64,000 nucleotides of DNA, from contig OX463779.1 of NCBI GenBank assembly GCA_949825025.1, positions 45,529,284-45,593,283 of the forward strand. Direction: 5' to 3'. The DNA comes from Siphlonurus alternatus (taxonomy: Eukaryota > Arthropoda > Insecta > Ephemeroptera > Siphlonuridae). The notes under the pieces were generated by a model that made no database searches, had not been told where the DNA came from, and saw only the letters and a program-made list of their open reading frames with translations. Positions within the stretch are counted from its first letter, which is position 1. The number at the start of each line of letters is the position of its first letter. Both the position numbers and the translations under genes were made by a program. Below, piece after piece: positions 1 through 13,179 of the stretch.

Positions 1-854
1 TTTGAAAAGCAGCAACATCATCATGCGGTAACTAACGAGCTAATTAATAGAGATGGGGATGAAAACGTTGATTAGGCAGCACCTCGTTACTGACAACGGC
101 TTCCAATTAGAGCTTCCTCTCTTTACATTTAATGCCTCTGGCTGACACTATCATGGTGATGCTATGGGCTATAGAAACGACGCCATGCGCCAAACGTGCA
201 CGCAAATATATATTATATGTGGTACTAATTCAAAATTATATATACTTGACACTGATCGTACAGAGAAAAAAACAACAACAAAAAAAGTTAATTACAAGCT
301 TAATTTTTATAATTATTCTAAATAAAATTAATTATACCATGACATATAATGAATAATAATAATTAATTAAAATTTATTAATTAAAAGTTAAATAATATGA
401 ATATTTAATTATTTTTTAAATTAATTTTTGTATATTGTACTGATGTATAATATAAATATTAAAATATACATTTATACATAAAACATGCTATTGTCTCTTT
501 TATGAATGATGATAATAATTTTTACATAATTTAATTGAATATTTTTGAAAATTGATTTTGTTTTATTAATATTCAATAAATAAATAAATCAGTAGATATT
601 GAATTTTTTATATTATATTGTATAAATATTTACACACAAAATTGCTAGTTTGTCCAATTTCAGTGTAATATTATTGTGTTACATATAAAGTTATCTGGTC
701 ACGCAAATAAGGGTTGGAAGGGGGTAGTTTAAGGGGTTGGGGCAATCCCTGAGATACAGAAGTATAGTACGCGTCAGAAGAGAAACAGCTCGCCCCCCCT
801 ACCCACCCCGTGATCTGCGTACCCAGACTATAACAAGCATTATAGGGACAATTG

Positions 855-860
<6 letters not shown>

Positions 861-891
<31 letters not shown>
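861..891. repeat. (GA)n microsatellite
   Basis: About 15 GA units. It produces a spurious Arg-Glu open frame at 737-919. Confidence 0.9.
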
Positions 892-894
<3 letters not shown>

Positions 895-1732
895 AAAGAT
901 TTATGACGGGAAATATTAGGGCAAAAGCTTTATTCTTGTATAATATAAAAACGAATATACTCTTCTATACCTAAAGCTATTTTGTATACTATAACGTATA
1001 ATATGAGAAAAGATAGAAACCATTCTACAAAGATGTGCATATATATTACTATACCAATATATAAATTTTAATACTAAAAAAAATATAAATCTAAAAGGTC
1101 CATATTATATACCTAAAGGTTTTTGATATAGACATTTTTATGAGAACCCATTCATTTTTTTTTTTTTCATACTTATTCCTCTTTCCTATATAGAAGATAT
1201 TGTTTTTGTCGATGATTCTTATGGTCATGTATGTACGTATATATATAGTATACAGATTTTATGGGACACAAATAAGTAGTTTACTTGATGGATATAAGAG
1301 GGAATTTTGTTTATTTTACAAGGTACCTGTCTCACAGAAAGAAATACGTCTATCTTATCATAAAGTACGCCCGACTGCCGGGTTTCAACTGTCACCATAA
1401 AGTTCGGGACTTGAGCCTGTAGGTGCGCTCGCGGGTTTAAGCTCGCGGGATTGACGAACTCGCGGTGTGTTGCTTAACATACGTCAATCGGCTTACAGAA
1501 AAGAACTGCATGCATCCACAATGATTTATAGACAGTGGAATATTTGGTTTGTTATTTTGAGACAAAATTGAAATGTAATATTACTGGGGGAGGGGAGGAG
1601 GGGGGAGAATAGTTCTACTACATGATTAGAAAAAAAAAATACATAATTCAAACAGTAATACTGACGTATGCCTTTAAACCTATGTTTTTTGTTAGTTTTT
1701 TCGGTTTTTGGTCTTTTCTAAAAACATGATTT

Positions 1733-1873
1733 TGGGGGTGATTTATGAAAAAGTTATCCAGAAAATTATCCACGTTTCTCACTAACCGTGGTTAGAGACA
1801 GCCTAATTTAAATAACACTAAACGTGGTTAGTGCAATGAGAAACCTGGATAAGTCCCCTAGTGAATCGCGCCC
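1733..1873. mobile_element. Degenerate copy of the GGGTGCGATTCAC palindromic MITE
   Basis: Contains tttctcactaaccgtggtta and tggttagtgcaatgagaaac as inverted inner arms and ends agtgaatcgcgccc. Shares the inner tctcactaaccgtggttag with 36979-36998. Confidence 0.65.
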
Positions 1874-2202
1874 AGTATTAATTATTTATTCGTATTAACG
1901 AGTTTACAATATATAATTTAATATTATTCTCATATATAGTCGAAATCAATAGAGCATAAAGTTATTATTACATTTAATAATATAAGAAGGCTAGATATAT
2001 TTATAAGCTTTCGATATTATAAGAGAAGGTTTATTTTGGTCTGTCACTGATTGCTACTGTAGAACCATACAAACTACGATATATATATTTTATTGTAAAG
2101 CCCACAACATCAGAAAAAAAGCAATTTATTCCAGGCCAATCGTTTATATCCTCTCTCTCTCTCTCTCTTCAATTTTTTTCATTAATGTTCCATCTAAAAT
2201 GT

Positions 2203-2205
<3 letters not shown>

Positions 2206-2259
<54 letters not shown>
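2206..2259. repeat. (AG)n microsatellite with upstream (TC)n
   Basis: About 27 AG units. A (TC)n of about 10 units at 2150-2168 lies upstream, so the pair can fold back. Confidence 0.9.
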
Positions 2260-2262
<3 letters not shown>

Positions 2263-4050
2263 ATGTAAATATCAAAAACTCATTTTATTAATACAACACA
2301 TACGATGCTTTTTATTTTTTTATTATTAAAAAATTGATTTAAAAATTAATTAGTTTTATAAATAATATAAATATATATTTTTTTCTTTCATAATAGGATC
2401 AAGTTAAAATCTCTTCACTTTGATGCTGTATATTACAGAAGAGAACTGGTATGGACATAAACAAGCAGTCAAATTACAAAACAAAATAATAGACAGAATT
2501 TTATTATATTTATATATATCATCCACACTCATTCCTCTTTTTTTCCACTATATAACTGAAATGAGAAGCGAGAGCTTTCATTTCATAAAACCTATCTATA
2601 TATATAAAATATAAACCTGATTTTGACAAAGTGGATTTTAGATTGAAAAAGAACCTGACATTTATGAGATTTCAATAATTTATTGTTTTGGTGAAGCCAC
2701 ACGTAAAAAAAAATGTAGGTAAAAAAATAAAATGTGTAATGAGAAAAATTAAATCCAGTCCTATAATTTCATATATTTTTTTTAATATTGTTTGCAAGAG
2801 CTTTTATGAGAAAAAAAAAGTTATATAAACGATAATTCTTTTAAATTCTTTAATTAAAAAATTAATTAAAAAAAATGTAAATAATTTTTCCTTGTATGTA
2901 ATTTTTTTTACATTTTTATTAAAGTTCGTTTTGTACTGTAAGAAGTGGATAAATGTGATCGAAACGATTAGTCTTCTCAAACTCGTCCATAAAATCAATT
3001 TTGTAAGGTTCTTCTATTGTTCCCAGCACAAAGTTTTATTTGGCTCGGACCAGACAGGGGGGAGGAAAAAAAAAAGGGAAGTTTGGTGGCGGGTTTAGGG
3101 TGGTTGGGTGGGGAAAACACTATTGCTTTGGTGTCGACTCTCAATAATGCGCTGCCAGCAGCCAACGATGGTATATGTGTGAGAGAGAGAAAGAGAGAAA
3201 CGCGCGGCTGCGTTGATGAAATTTCTTTGACGTCTCAGACCCCCCCCCCCAATCTCTCACAAGAGCATGGACATCCTTAATTGATATTTTCTCAAACATT
3301 TCATATAATAGTGATATTGGTTTTACGGCCATCTAAATGGATTTTTTTTTCTTCATAATATAATATAAGAATGGATATAAAAGAACAACAATGAGGGTTA
3401 AAGTCTTGTGATGATGACTGTACACAGTTCAGTGGGTGCTTTTTGCCGCCCGCCACCGCTAATAGAGGTTATAACCAAGTTAATGGAAAAATTATCGAAG
3501 TGAAAATTTCTCATTAAAGGCCAGTAGTGGTGGTGGTAAAAAAATAGAAGGTTGGGGTGCGGGCTAGCTTGCTACATAATGCGGGTTGGTGTTTGATTGC
3601 ACGCATGGTGCGTGAGTGCGCGAATATTGTGAACAATTGTGTACTATTAATAAGGAACTTGATGTTGGGTGAGAAAGAAAAATGAAAGAGAAGAAGTAGA
3701 GAAGAAAATTAGTGAGAAAGGGTGGATTTTCATCACGTTTTAATACAAATGAAACATGGATTTTTTTTTCTGCACAGAACCGTATCTTAATTAGATCTTA
3801 TAAAGAATGAAAATAAAATAAATATTCTATGTTATTATTTTTTTTTAATGTTTTTGTCGTATATATGTATATTTTTTTGTTCCCCGTTTTTTATACACCC
3901 TTGTTTTTAATTTCGATTTAATTTTCTCTAATTTACTTCCACTCTCTTACAGTACAAACATGTTTTACAAAACTTTTTGCTGTAATAATTTTTTAATTAC
4001 ATTTTTTTTAGAAAAAAAAATTATGAAATATGATATCCCCACCTAATTAG

Positions 4051-4224
4051 GAGCGCGGATCCAAGGGGGCGATCGCTTCCTTCTCCCAAAAGGTCCCAAA
4101 ATACATTAAAGGTCCCCCACCCCCCATCCGTCGCTCCTCCTCCCTCTCACTCCAAAATTTAACATTTCAGGAAAGGGCATCGCCCCCCCCCCCCTCACAG
4201 AGTTGCTCGCTTGATCCGCCCCTG
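4051..4224. mobile_element. hAT-like MITE with target duplication
   Basis: Flanked by CCTAATTAG at 4042-4050 and 4225-4233 (8 or 9 bases duplicated). Ends GAGCGCGGATCCAAGG and CTTGATCCGCCCCTG resemble the CAGGGGCGGATCC terminus of many hAT MITEs. The interior is pyrimidine-rich on the plus strand. Confidence 0.75.
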
Positions 4225-4233
4225 CCTAATTAG

Positions 4234-5507
4234 TAATTTTTCATATTTTTTGTAGGCTTGCATGTAAGTGGGGGTTAGGGGGTTCATTCACAATTTTCTA
4301 CACCAAACATGGATTAAAGTTTGGGGAGAGAGGAGGTGGCGTGACCTTTATTAGCGGCGGTCTTGTCCCCGGAGAAATCGCGAGCATGACGAAGCTAATC
4401 AGACGATTGCCCCACGACACTTAGGAAGCAGAGGGGAGGTGAGGTAAGCAAGGAGGGGAGGGGGATAGAAATTGGAATTGGAGTCCACCATCAAACACTT
4501 TGACGTTCTAAATCAATCAAACCCAACGCGTAGATGACTGTGCTATAGCCGCGGAATTGGAAACAAATCCAGTAAAATTGGATATTAAAATGAGATCACC
4601 CTTCCCCTCAATACTATTAGTTAATTAATATAAAATTCAATTCATAATTTTAAAAATAAACCCAACCACAGTTAAAAAGTTGATAGACAAAACCATTACT
4701 GTTATAATTTGCTGCAGGATGTAAATTTTTCCAAGTGACAAACAATTTTTAAGATCACGTATACACTTTTACTAATGAAGAAATTTGTTACAAAAAAAAA
4801 AGCCACAAAAAAAAAGTGGGAAAATAAGATTTTGTGACAAACAAAAACAATTTTGACGTCAGAACCACAAAACTTTTGTTATCTCGATATTACGAAATAA
4901 AAAAGAAAAAAAAAAGTCTAGAAGAAAGTGAAGAAACTACAATATCAAAGTTAGTGCATGAAAAAATCTAGTTTTAGTTTAACATTAATTAATCAACTTT
5001 CAAAATTGTAATACAAGCTGAACGTAAGTTTAATTGTGATATTCAGAATTAAAAATAAGAACAATATTTGAAGAAATTAATGCTGCAAATATTACACAAA
5101 TTTGAAGTGTTGAAAAATTATAATACATTACATACTGCAGATTGAACCATACAGTATAACTTATTGAGGTCCATTACAAAAATACAAATCAGGCAAGCTT
5201 TTTTTCTAATCAACAATAATAGTATCAGTTTTTCATTTCATAACTTGAAATTTTGCATAATTTATGCTAATCTGATTTTTTTTTAATTTTGCTTATAATT
5301 TTTATAGAATCTGAAATTTAGCCTATGACCCCGACATGTAAACTCGTACTGACTTGATCGTGATTAATGAAGATGTATATCTTAATTGATTTTTTTTAAT
5401 TATTAAAAAAAACTGAAATAATTCAAACTAGCATAATTCCATCCTGATTTTGACGTTCATGTCCTGAAAAAATGCTTATTATGCCTCAGAGATGAGGACA
5501 CCACCTT
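4234..5507. other. Non-coding; GC-richer patch then AT-rich
   Basis: 4310-4560 is unique-looking and GC-richer (agcggcggtcttgtccccgg, cgcgagcatgacgaagctaa), possibly an enhancer or promoter. A TGACGTCA lies at 4854-4861. The rest is AT-rich with no gene. Confidence 0.5.
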
Positions 5508-5776
5508 AGTTGAAAAATTACATCTTCAACTCATCCTTTACACATCTAAACCTAATCTTTTTACGTTAAAAACACATCTTATTTCCTCCTCGCTCAAAGA
5601 GAGGATGAAATGGAGATAATTTATAATATTTTTTCTAACATTTTATGCTCAATAAGAGAAAGAAGACGTAATCTAGTCTTTTTCCCTCTAAAATAATGCA
5701 AAATTGGAAGTAATTAGACGAAGAGAGAGAGCTTAATAACGATTAAAAGATTAAATTTATTTCAACTCGGGCAAGT
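5508..5776 (+). repeat. Dispersed repeat family Y, copy 1
   Basis: Matches the reverse complement of 8880-9140 over its length (agttgaaaaattacatcttc, cacatcttatttcctcctcg, taacattttatgctcaa). Begins AGTTGAAA and ends near TTTCAACT, so the short ends may be inverted repeats. No coding content. Confidence 0.75.
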
Positions 5777-5932
5777 AACAGATATAATGAGTAATGAATA
5801 ATGTCACAAAGATGTGATGTGTTATACATTCAATATTGTAGCCTCACCAAATGCCATAAAATTATAAAATTAAAATTATTTACGCCTGGTCCACGAGTAA
5901 CCAGTATTCTGAGTCAGTACAGTTACGGGGAT

Positions 5933-6335
5933 TTTCTTTTTTTTTTTTTTTTTTTTTTACAAGGATACACCCCTAAGAGCTTACTTACAGCTCGCGACGG
6001 GATAATGGGTAGGGATAAGGAAGAAAGGGATGCCATGGTGGCCACGGCCTGTTTCGCGTCCCAGCATTCGCTGAGGTGAGACTGAGGGAACCGTGGAAAA
6101 CCTCGGTCAGGACGGATACCTCCACTTTTTATCAATGGACCAAAGTGATGTCCAAAGCTTGGAAAACCACGCACAAGTGCACCACTGCATTGGGTGGAAA
6201 GCGAGAAGAATTTACAACAGGAAGGGAGCAACGTAATTTTTACTTGAAATGGTCATCCATTCAAGGCTCGACGTAGTTTGACTTCGGTGATCTAACGAGA
6301 ACCGGTCACTGCATTAATTGCGCCATGCACGCTCA
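5933..6335 (-). mobile_element. 5S-rRNA-derived SINE, full length, copy A
   Basis: Read on the minus strand, the 5' head resembles 5S rRNA: CCGGTTCTCGTTAGATCACC, then GAAGTCAAACTACGTCGAGC and a degenerate C-box (GAATGGATGACC). A central body follows (TTTCCACGGTTCCCTCAGTC, CAGCGAATGCTGGGACGC), then a 3' end GTGTATCCTTGT plus an A-tail (the T-run at 5935-5958). Copies share the head-body-tail order, so the composite is a true SINE (SINE3-like) rather than a stray 5S pseudogene. Overlapping open frames on both strands are accidental. Confidence 0.85.
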
Positions 6336-8030
6336 ACTTTATAAAAAACATATGGCTCAACCTTAATATTTCTTTGGTTTATATCTTGTCTTCACAAACA
6401 AATTGCCCAAGGAAACCACAGCAGTGACGTAAGTATTGTCATTATTGAGATAAGAAATATCTAGTGTGTAATTAGTGCTGTCCGCTTCCAAAAGTGTGGT
6501 TTACCAAGCGCTGTTCTTATCACAAAGTGGATATTGCTGGTTTTGTAATCGAGGACACCACATTGTTATAATATCAATCTTTAACACGTGTCAGGTAATT
6601 AAAAAACTGCAGTGTGTGATAATTTGTGGTGAAACTTAATATTTAGGAAAAAAGCCTTTAAATTTAGTGTGTGAATTGTGAATAGACTGAGAAATTGTAG
6701 TTTGAAATCTATTTCTCTTTTATTGGACTTAATAATTTGAAATTTATGCTAAAATGTATGACCGATTGCTAATATGATTTTTATATTTTTGGGCCTTATA
6801 AAATCATTGTGAAGAATCGTTGGGAGGGTTTGCGCGGAGGGTGTGTCACTTGACTACTCCGAAGTGTAATACTTATGCTTATCGTAATTCAATTTTCCCC
6901 AAGATTGTTAAGTCTTTTAATCAACTATCCCTCGAAATAAGGATTATGTATTTATCAGGCCTCTATATAATAGTTAATATATATGCATGTATTGTATTAA
7001 TTATTGTTGTTGATTAAGTAGTTTAATTTCTGTTTTAAAATATCTGATCTGATGTAGTATTATTTGGGTGGCTAAACACTTTATGTGAATATGATAATTA
7101 TCCTTTTTTAGCCACCAATTGGGCAGGGTTTCTGTATAAATATGTATTTTGTATTTCTGCTCAATAAGCATTTATATTATTACTACTTGTAAATGCATTT
7201 TCTTTCAATTATAGTAAAATAATTTTGCATTTATGCTATTTAAAATTAAATAAAAATTAGGCGCTTTGTCATATATATGCCTGTTGTCTAGCTTTCATTA
7301 ATTAATTTTTAATTAAAACATTTTTCATTTGAAACTATGATATTTTCTTTGAATCCCCCTCCCCCCATCCCTTTCTAAATTGATAATAATAATCTTATAA
7401 ATGAGTCACAACTAAAAAAAATATAAATTTTATATATTACATGGAAAATTACTGTTAAAAAAAGGTGTAAAAATACATAGAAAACTGATTTGCATGATCT
7501 ATACTCTACTGTAGAAACTGTAATAATAATTGCGGGTGGACTTCTAGTTATATACAATTCTCTATAATATATATATATGTGTGTGTTTTTGAATCTTGCC
7601 AGAGCATAATTACTGCTTCATTTCCTTAGGGCTACGAGTAATTACTATCGTGCTGTTCGCAGCAAGCTATAATATAACAGCCAGCCGACAACTTTTAGAG
7701 AGAAAGGGAGGAGAATTTCCTCTTCCCTCTTGCCCGCGCCAATAATTAGCACGAGTCTCTCACATACACACGGTAAGTTTCATATATATATATATACCAG
7801 CACGTCAGTGTTGTGTATTATAAGGGGTAGTTTAGCTAGATGTAGCCATGAGCCTTGTCAAGCTTCAGCCCGGAGGGCCCCTTCAAAAGATCAACTCCAC
7901 GCACACTAAACACGTATATAATATACACAACAACATATATATAACTGCCCTTATGTAGTAAGCAAACCCCCCTTCCCTCTCCTTGCTTCTTTAGTTCCTG
8001 CTAATCAAGTAGACACCGGGATTAACTAAC

Positions 8031-8095
<65 letters not shown>

Positions 8096-8879
8096 AAGAA
8101 CGGTTGCTGCATGACAAGGCTTCATTCAACTTAAGCAACATTACTTTGTTTTGGCTTCACTTAAAACTTTAGTTAGTTACCCTATATAAGCTTTACATAA
8201 TGTACACATGAACCTTTTTTTTTCATTTACTTCAGTCACTTTTTTTGACCACAGTCAGAAAGGGTAATTTTTTGTTTAAGTAAGGAAAATTAACAAATTA
8301 AATTTTAGAATTTAGCAGTTTATACATAATTAACTAAAAATTTGTGTAGTTATTTTTTTTTTTGTTTACCTCTATTTCCACCGATTTTATCTTATTTAAA
8401 AAAAAATTACATAAAATATAAAATAAGAGTATTTTTTTTAACGTGCATGGCAATTTCCAGCTCTATTTTTTTATTTTATACGTGTACACATAATTATATC
8501 ATAAATGTATAAAATTTTATATGCTCATTATTTTTAATTTGATAAAATTATAAAGTCATTAAAATAAAATGTTAGCTTGAGCTTATTTTGAAGTAAAGTC
8601 ATAATTATTATTTTTACGGAGACTTTATAACTGAACTGGAGTTTCTTTAAAAAAAAAAAATCTTGATGTGTTATAAATTCCAGCTTTGAAGGTCTTAAGA
8701 AACATCGTTAGTGAAACATGTACGAAAACATCAAGCAATTAAATTCATGTAAGTAATTTGTACATTTTTAGTACATTAAGAAAATAAGTAACATGCATTT
8801 TAAGGTGTAAATGATTAAAATTTAAAAAAAAATTTTGCTGTAAATATTAATTTCTTTATTTTGTTACAGCATTATTAAA
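6336..8879. other. Non-coding interval
   Basis: AT-rich. A unique, GC-richer block at 7600-7990 (accagcacgtcagtgttg, ttgtcaagcttcagcccgga) precedes the (CT)n tract. No coding frame with protein-like composition. Confidence 0.5.
8036..8092. repeat. (CT)n microsatellite
   Basis: About 28 uninterrupted CT units. Confidence 0.95.
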
Positions 8880-9140
8880 CTTACCCGACTTGAAATCAAT
8901 TTCATCTTTCATTCGCTAATTATAAGCTCTCCTCTTGTCTAATTTCCTCTTATTTTGCACCATTTTAGAGGAAAAAAGACGTGATTACGTATTTTTGCTT
9001 CTTCTTGAGCATAAAATGTTAGAAATGTTATCTTTATTTCATCTTCACTTTATAAGCGAGGAGGAAATAAGATGTGTTTTAGAGGTAAAAAGGTTAGGTT
9101 TAGACGTAAAAGGGTAAGTTGTAGACGTAATTTTTCAACT
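8880..9140 (-). repeat. Dispersed repeat family Y, copy 2
   Basis: Inverse of 5508-5776, 3.4 kb away. The shared core reads cgaggaggaaataagatgtg and ttgagcataaaatgtta. The terminus tttttcaactta corresponds to copy 1's start. Confidence 0.75.
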
Positions 9141-9306
9141 TATAGGGATTTATATAATATGCAAACTTAATTATAATATATTTACGCTATATTACATTGA
9201 AATATATTGTTTTCTAAAGAAATGAAAATTGGGATTGAATTTTTACATACAGCAATATCTCAAATAAAATATTATATAGAAAAAGAAGAAGTATTATATA
9301 TATTAA

Positions 9307-10494
9307 AGGGGTACTGAAGGGAACACTTTTTTAATATCATCTTATCAACAAAAATAAGACAGATTCACTGGTAATAATCATTTTCTTGTTCAGGCCCCCA
9401 AATTTGAATTCCAGTGACCAACGGCTAGAAAGTGAAGTTGTGACGTATCGGTCTGGTCACGCGCGATGTTCAGTAGCAATTTTATGGCGAGATGAGAGCA
9501 GATGCGGCGATACCGGATGTTGGCTGTCATTAAAATAAACACAAATTTTCAACGTCTATTTGAAATCATCTTTCGTCTTTTTCAACGATTGGGATGAAAT
9601 CACAATTCAATTCCCTATCTAGCGGTACAAAAATTATTTTTCTGTGATGATTAGAACAATTTATAGTAAAGTGCAATTGCATGAAAATGCATTGATGCAA
9701 TTCTCAATCTCAGCTAATATGCATCGCACAAGAATGACATTTATACTAATCGATTGGAAATTTTATCATCAGTTACGCACTATCATTAAAAATTACGAAA
9801 ATTAATAATTAACAAAAGTTGATATTTTGTATTTATTAAATTTATTTTATTGACACCAGTTAGATTTATGATTTCCGGTGAAGCGCGGCGACTCCGGCGA
9901 CGGCTACCATCACCATCGCCACTCCAATTTTTTTCCCATATTACTACATTCATGGCAATAAAATAAAAATATAAAATTTTATATTTTGTTAATTATCAAT
10001 TTTCGTAATTTTTAATGATAGTGCGTAACTGATGATAAAATTTCCAATCGATTAGTATAAATTTCATTCTTGTGCGATGCATATTAGCTGAGATTGAGAA
10101 TTGCATCAATGCATTTTCATGCAATTGCACTTTACTATAAATTGTTCTAATCATCACAGAAAAATAATTTTTGTACCGCTAGATAGGGAATTGAATTGTG
10201 ATTTCATCCCAATCGTTGAAAAAAACGAAAGATGATTTCATATAGACGTTGAAAATTTGTGTTTATTTTAATGACAGCCAACATCCGGTATCGCCGCTTC
10301 TGCTCTCATCTCGCCATAAAATTGCTACTGGACATCGCGTGTGACCAGACCGATACGTCACAACTTCACTTTTTAGCCGTTGGTCACTGGAATTCAAATT
10401 TGGGGGCCTGAACAAAAAAATGATTATTACCAGTGAATCAGTCTTATTTTTGTTGATAAGATGATATTAAAAAAGTGTTCCCTTCAGTACACCT
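9307..10494. mobile_element. 1.2 kb near-perfect foldback element with TTAA ends
   Basis: The arms, about 540 bases each (9307-9853 and 9955-10494), are almost identical inverted copies. They enclose a loop of about 100 bases with a GC-rich core (gcggcgactccggcgacgg). Termini AGGGGTACTGAAGGGAACAC and GTGTTCCCTTCAGTACACCT are flanked on both sides by TTAA (9303-9306 and 10495-10498), the piggyBac-type target. No transposase frame is present, so it is non-autonomous. High arm identity implies youth or arm-to-arm conversion. Confidence 0.9.
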
Positions 10495-11094
10495 TTAAAG
10501 AAGACAAAAAATATAATATAAAAAGAAAAAGTAAAGTCGGCAGGATATTCAATTTCACACCGTGTATTCATATCACGTTTGCGGCTACCCATGCTTCTTC
10601 AATGACTCCAAAAGGTTTCAATATCAAGTCCAGCTTGTTTCTCATGCACCGTATATATAATATTGTAATACTAAAGTTACTGCTGGGTTATAGAATATAT
10701 CAAGATCAATAATTCTAGTTACTCAGCACCATGACAATATTAAAAAATATAGCAAAGTAAATACCATAAGTGTGGTTTAACTATAGACATGCTACAGTAT
10801 TATAGTCCATATATACTATTGGATAACATGCAGAAGTCGACTCTCTCATATGTTATTGCGGTTCGCTCGTTTCTTCTTATTACACTTCGACCCTATCAAG
10901 TGGCACTTGATGTCTATTGAACATGTGTTTGCAGCAAGACTATATGGTATATATATATATTGAAATTGCTGCTGTATATTTGGTGCCATGGTCTTGCCGT
11001 ATATAAAGCTTGACAACTTGACAGTGTATTGCAGAATACATGAGACACAAATTTCCTCTCTCCTAAAAGTGCCGAGAGACTCTCGCTATGTGAG

Positions 11095-11095
<1 letters not shown>

Positions 11096-11158
<63 letters not shown>
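11096..11158. repeat. (AT)n microsatellite
   Basis: About 30 AT units, paired with a second AT tract at 11328-11391. Together with the DNA between them they give long accidental Tyr-Ile frames. Confidence 0.95.
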
Positions 11159-11161
<3 letters not shown>

Positions 11162-11323
11162 TATTGCTTTCCTGGTGGACGAATATTGCCCTAGTTGTGA
11201 AAGATCTTGAAATATTTAAACGTAATCTTATACCATCTAAAATCCAATTTAACTTCGTCGATATTATATTTTTTATATATCTGTCTATCACATTTTTTGA
11301 ATTAATATATAATATATCAAGCA

Positions 11324-11327
<4 letters not shown>

Positions 11328-11391
<64 letters not shown>
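11328..11391. repeat. (TA)n microsatellite
   Basis: About 31 TA units, 170 bases after the preceding AT tract. Confidence 0.95.
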
Positions 11392-11392
<1 letters not shown>

Positions 11393-12719
11393 GTTCTTCT
11401 TAAAATCTTACAATATAGTAATAATAAAAATATATTATTGTCTAATATAATATTTTTGATATGAAATGTAAATAAATTTATTCTTCAGTCGATTTGATAC
11501 AAAACTTTTTTTTTCTCCCTTTAGAAATAGAAAAAAAAAAAGAAAAATAGTTCATAGAACGTATGACTGTAGAATTCAATATACAAGAATTTTCAATATC
11601 CGTGAGTGGTTTTGTGGCCAACGTGATCATATATATATATTTATATATTTTTTTTCTCTTTGCTATTTCACTTTTGAAAAGCGGGAAAAAAAAACTTAAA
11701 ATGAGAAGAAAAAGAAGAAGAGAAACTCAGTGAAGTTTGGACTGGCCCGTATTTTTCAATCAGCGAGCTGTCAGGCCTAACCTAGACGGACTTTACTTCC
11801 ACCTTGCACTTGCGAGAGAAAAAAGACTTAGGCAGGATACAAGAAAACTCCTTCCAAACCTGATTTCCTCTTTTACCACGCGGATTTTCGTTTTTCTTTT
11901 TTTTTTTTTTTTTTCAATTAGAAAAAAGAAACATCAATTTTGTATCTTCTTGACATATAATAGTGACACGGACCTTTTAACTCTATTGTGTTACATGTAA
12001 AGAAATAGTATTAAATGTCTATATATTTTTTTTTTCTTTCTTATCCTTTATCCTTTAGTTCCACTGGGTCTGAACCATGATTACTGATCTAAAAGATAAA
12101 GTCAAACGTTTTACGAATGGAACTGAGAAAAAGTCGAATTGAATTGAGAGAAGAAAAAAAAATATAGTGAGAAAGTATAATATAAACTTGTATAGCCGCG
12201 TATATAATAAACACAAACATTGGTGTTAAAAAATTTAACATGGTTTTCAGTTAGCAATCAGCAGTTAGCCCATGGACTAAAGTAATCTGCTGGTGCCTGA
12301 TTAAAAACATCCCCACGCTATGAGCCCCACGTGGGAAGGCAAGCCCCAATCATCGCTACTTGCAATCGGCCAACAGCAGTGGAATATTATCTGCCGCAAC
12401 AGTAGGGACTTTAATTTCACGTTCCACTCCAACTATCCATCCCCCAACAGCCAGAAATTGAATCCCACCCCTCTATTTCTCCTCTTTTTCTTTTCCTAAC
12501 ATATCTGAGCCAGCCAGAAAAAGGCTTTTTGATTTATATCATTTTTTTTTTCCTAACACTTCCTTAATCTAAAGTTTCAATTTTTTTTTTTTTTTTAGAT
12601 TGAAAAATTCTATTATAAAGATAAAAATCTTATTATTTTTTTCGGGTATTTCAAAATATTTAAAAAATAATAATAAATTAATTATGTTTATATAATAAAT
12701 AAAAAAAAAATTGACTTAC

Positions 12720-12965
12720 CACAGCAAACGTTGATTTGACTTTTTGTGTGACAAAATGGATTGACACTCGCGATTTTAAGCCGCGTGAGTTTGTTGTTGA
12801 AGCACGTTCGCACGCGTGAGATGTTGTGATCCACGTTTCTCAGCCGAGCACCGACTACTGTCACCCCTCACAGTCAGACGCGAGCACGAGAGTGACTGTA
12901 GCGCCAAACCAAAAACTACGGCGATATCCAAACTATCACTTGTAAAGGACGCGCGCCGCAATTTC
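12720..12965 (-). other. Possible untranslated first exon of a minus-strand gene
   Basis: A sharply GC-rich block in AT-rich DNA that, on the minus strand, ends in a consensus donor TGCTGTG|GTAAGTCAA at 12719. It contains ctacagtcactctcgtgctc, which fits an arthropod initiator (TCAGTY-like). A TGACGTCA lies upstream at 13191. No coding exon that could follow is seen between here and position 1, so any such gene would continue outside the window. Confidence 0.3.
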
Positions 12966-13179
12966 GCTGTACTGTGTTGCTGATGTTTTCAATTAAGCGC
13001 AAGCGCAAAATAATAATTTTATAATAATTCTAAACCACGTGTATTATTTTTTTTAATCAAAAATTCTGAAAAGAATAAACATGAGCTACATTTTTATTTT
13101 AAGAGAGAGAATTAATGATAAGCATTAATTGATTAATGAAATTCAATTTTACGTAAATTTGCGGTAATTTTAAGTCCTT

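Larger units (their letters stand above)
1..4041. other. Non-coding, AT-rich with simple repeats
   Basis: Mostly AT-rich, with poly-A/T runs, the microsatellites at 861 and 2150-2259, and the degenerate MITE at 1733. GC-richer non-repeat patches at 1365-1500, 3030-3260 and 3415-3620 could be regulatory. No coding exon was recognised. Confidence 0.6.
10499..12719. other. Non-coding interval with AT tracts
   Basis: Holds the two AT microsatellites and a unique block at 12250-12440 (cagcagttagcccatggact, gagccccacgtgggaaggca) that could be regulatory. No gene seen. Confidence 0.5.

Noticed and set aside
5923..6276. Frames of 102 and 66 codons on opposite strands
   Set aside because: Both lie in SINE copy A, including its poly-A tail.
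10914..11391. Tyr-Ile-rich frames on both strands
   Set aside because: Produced by AT microsatellites.
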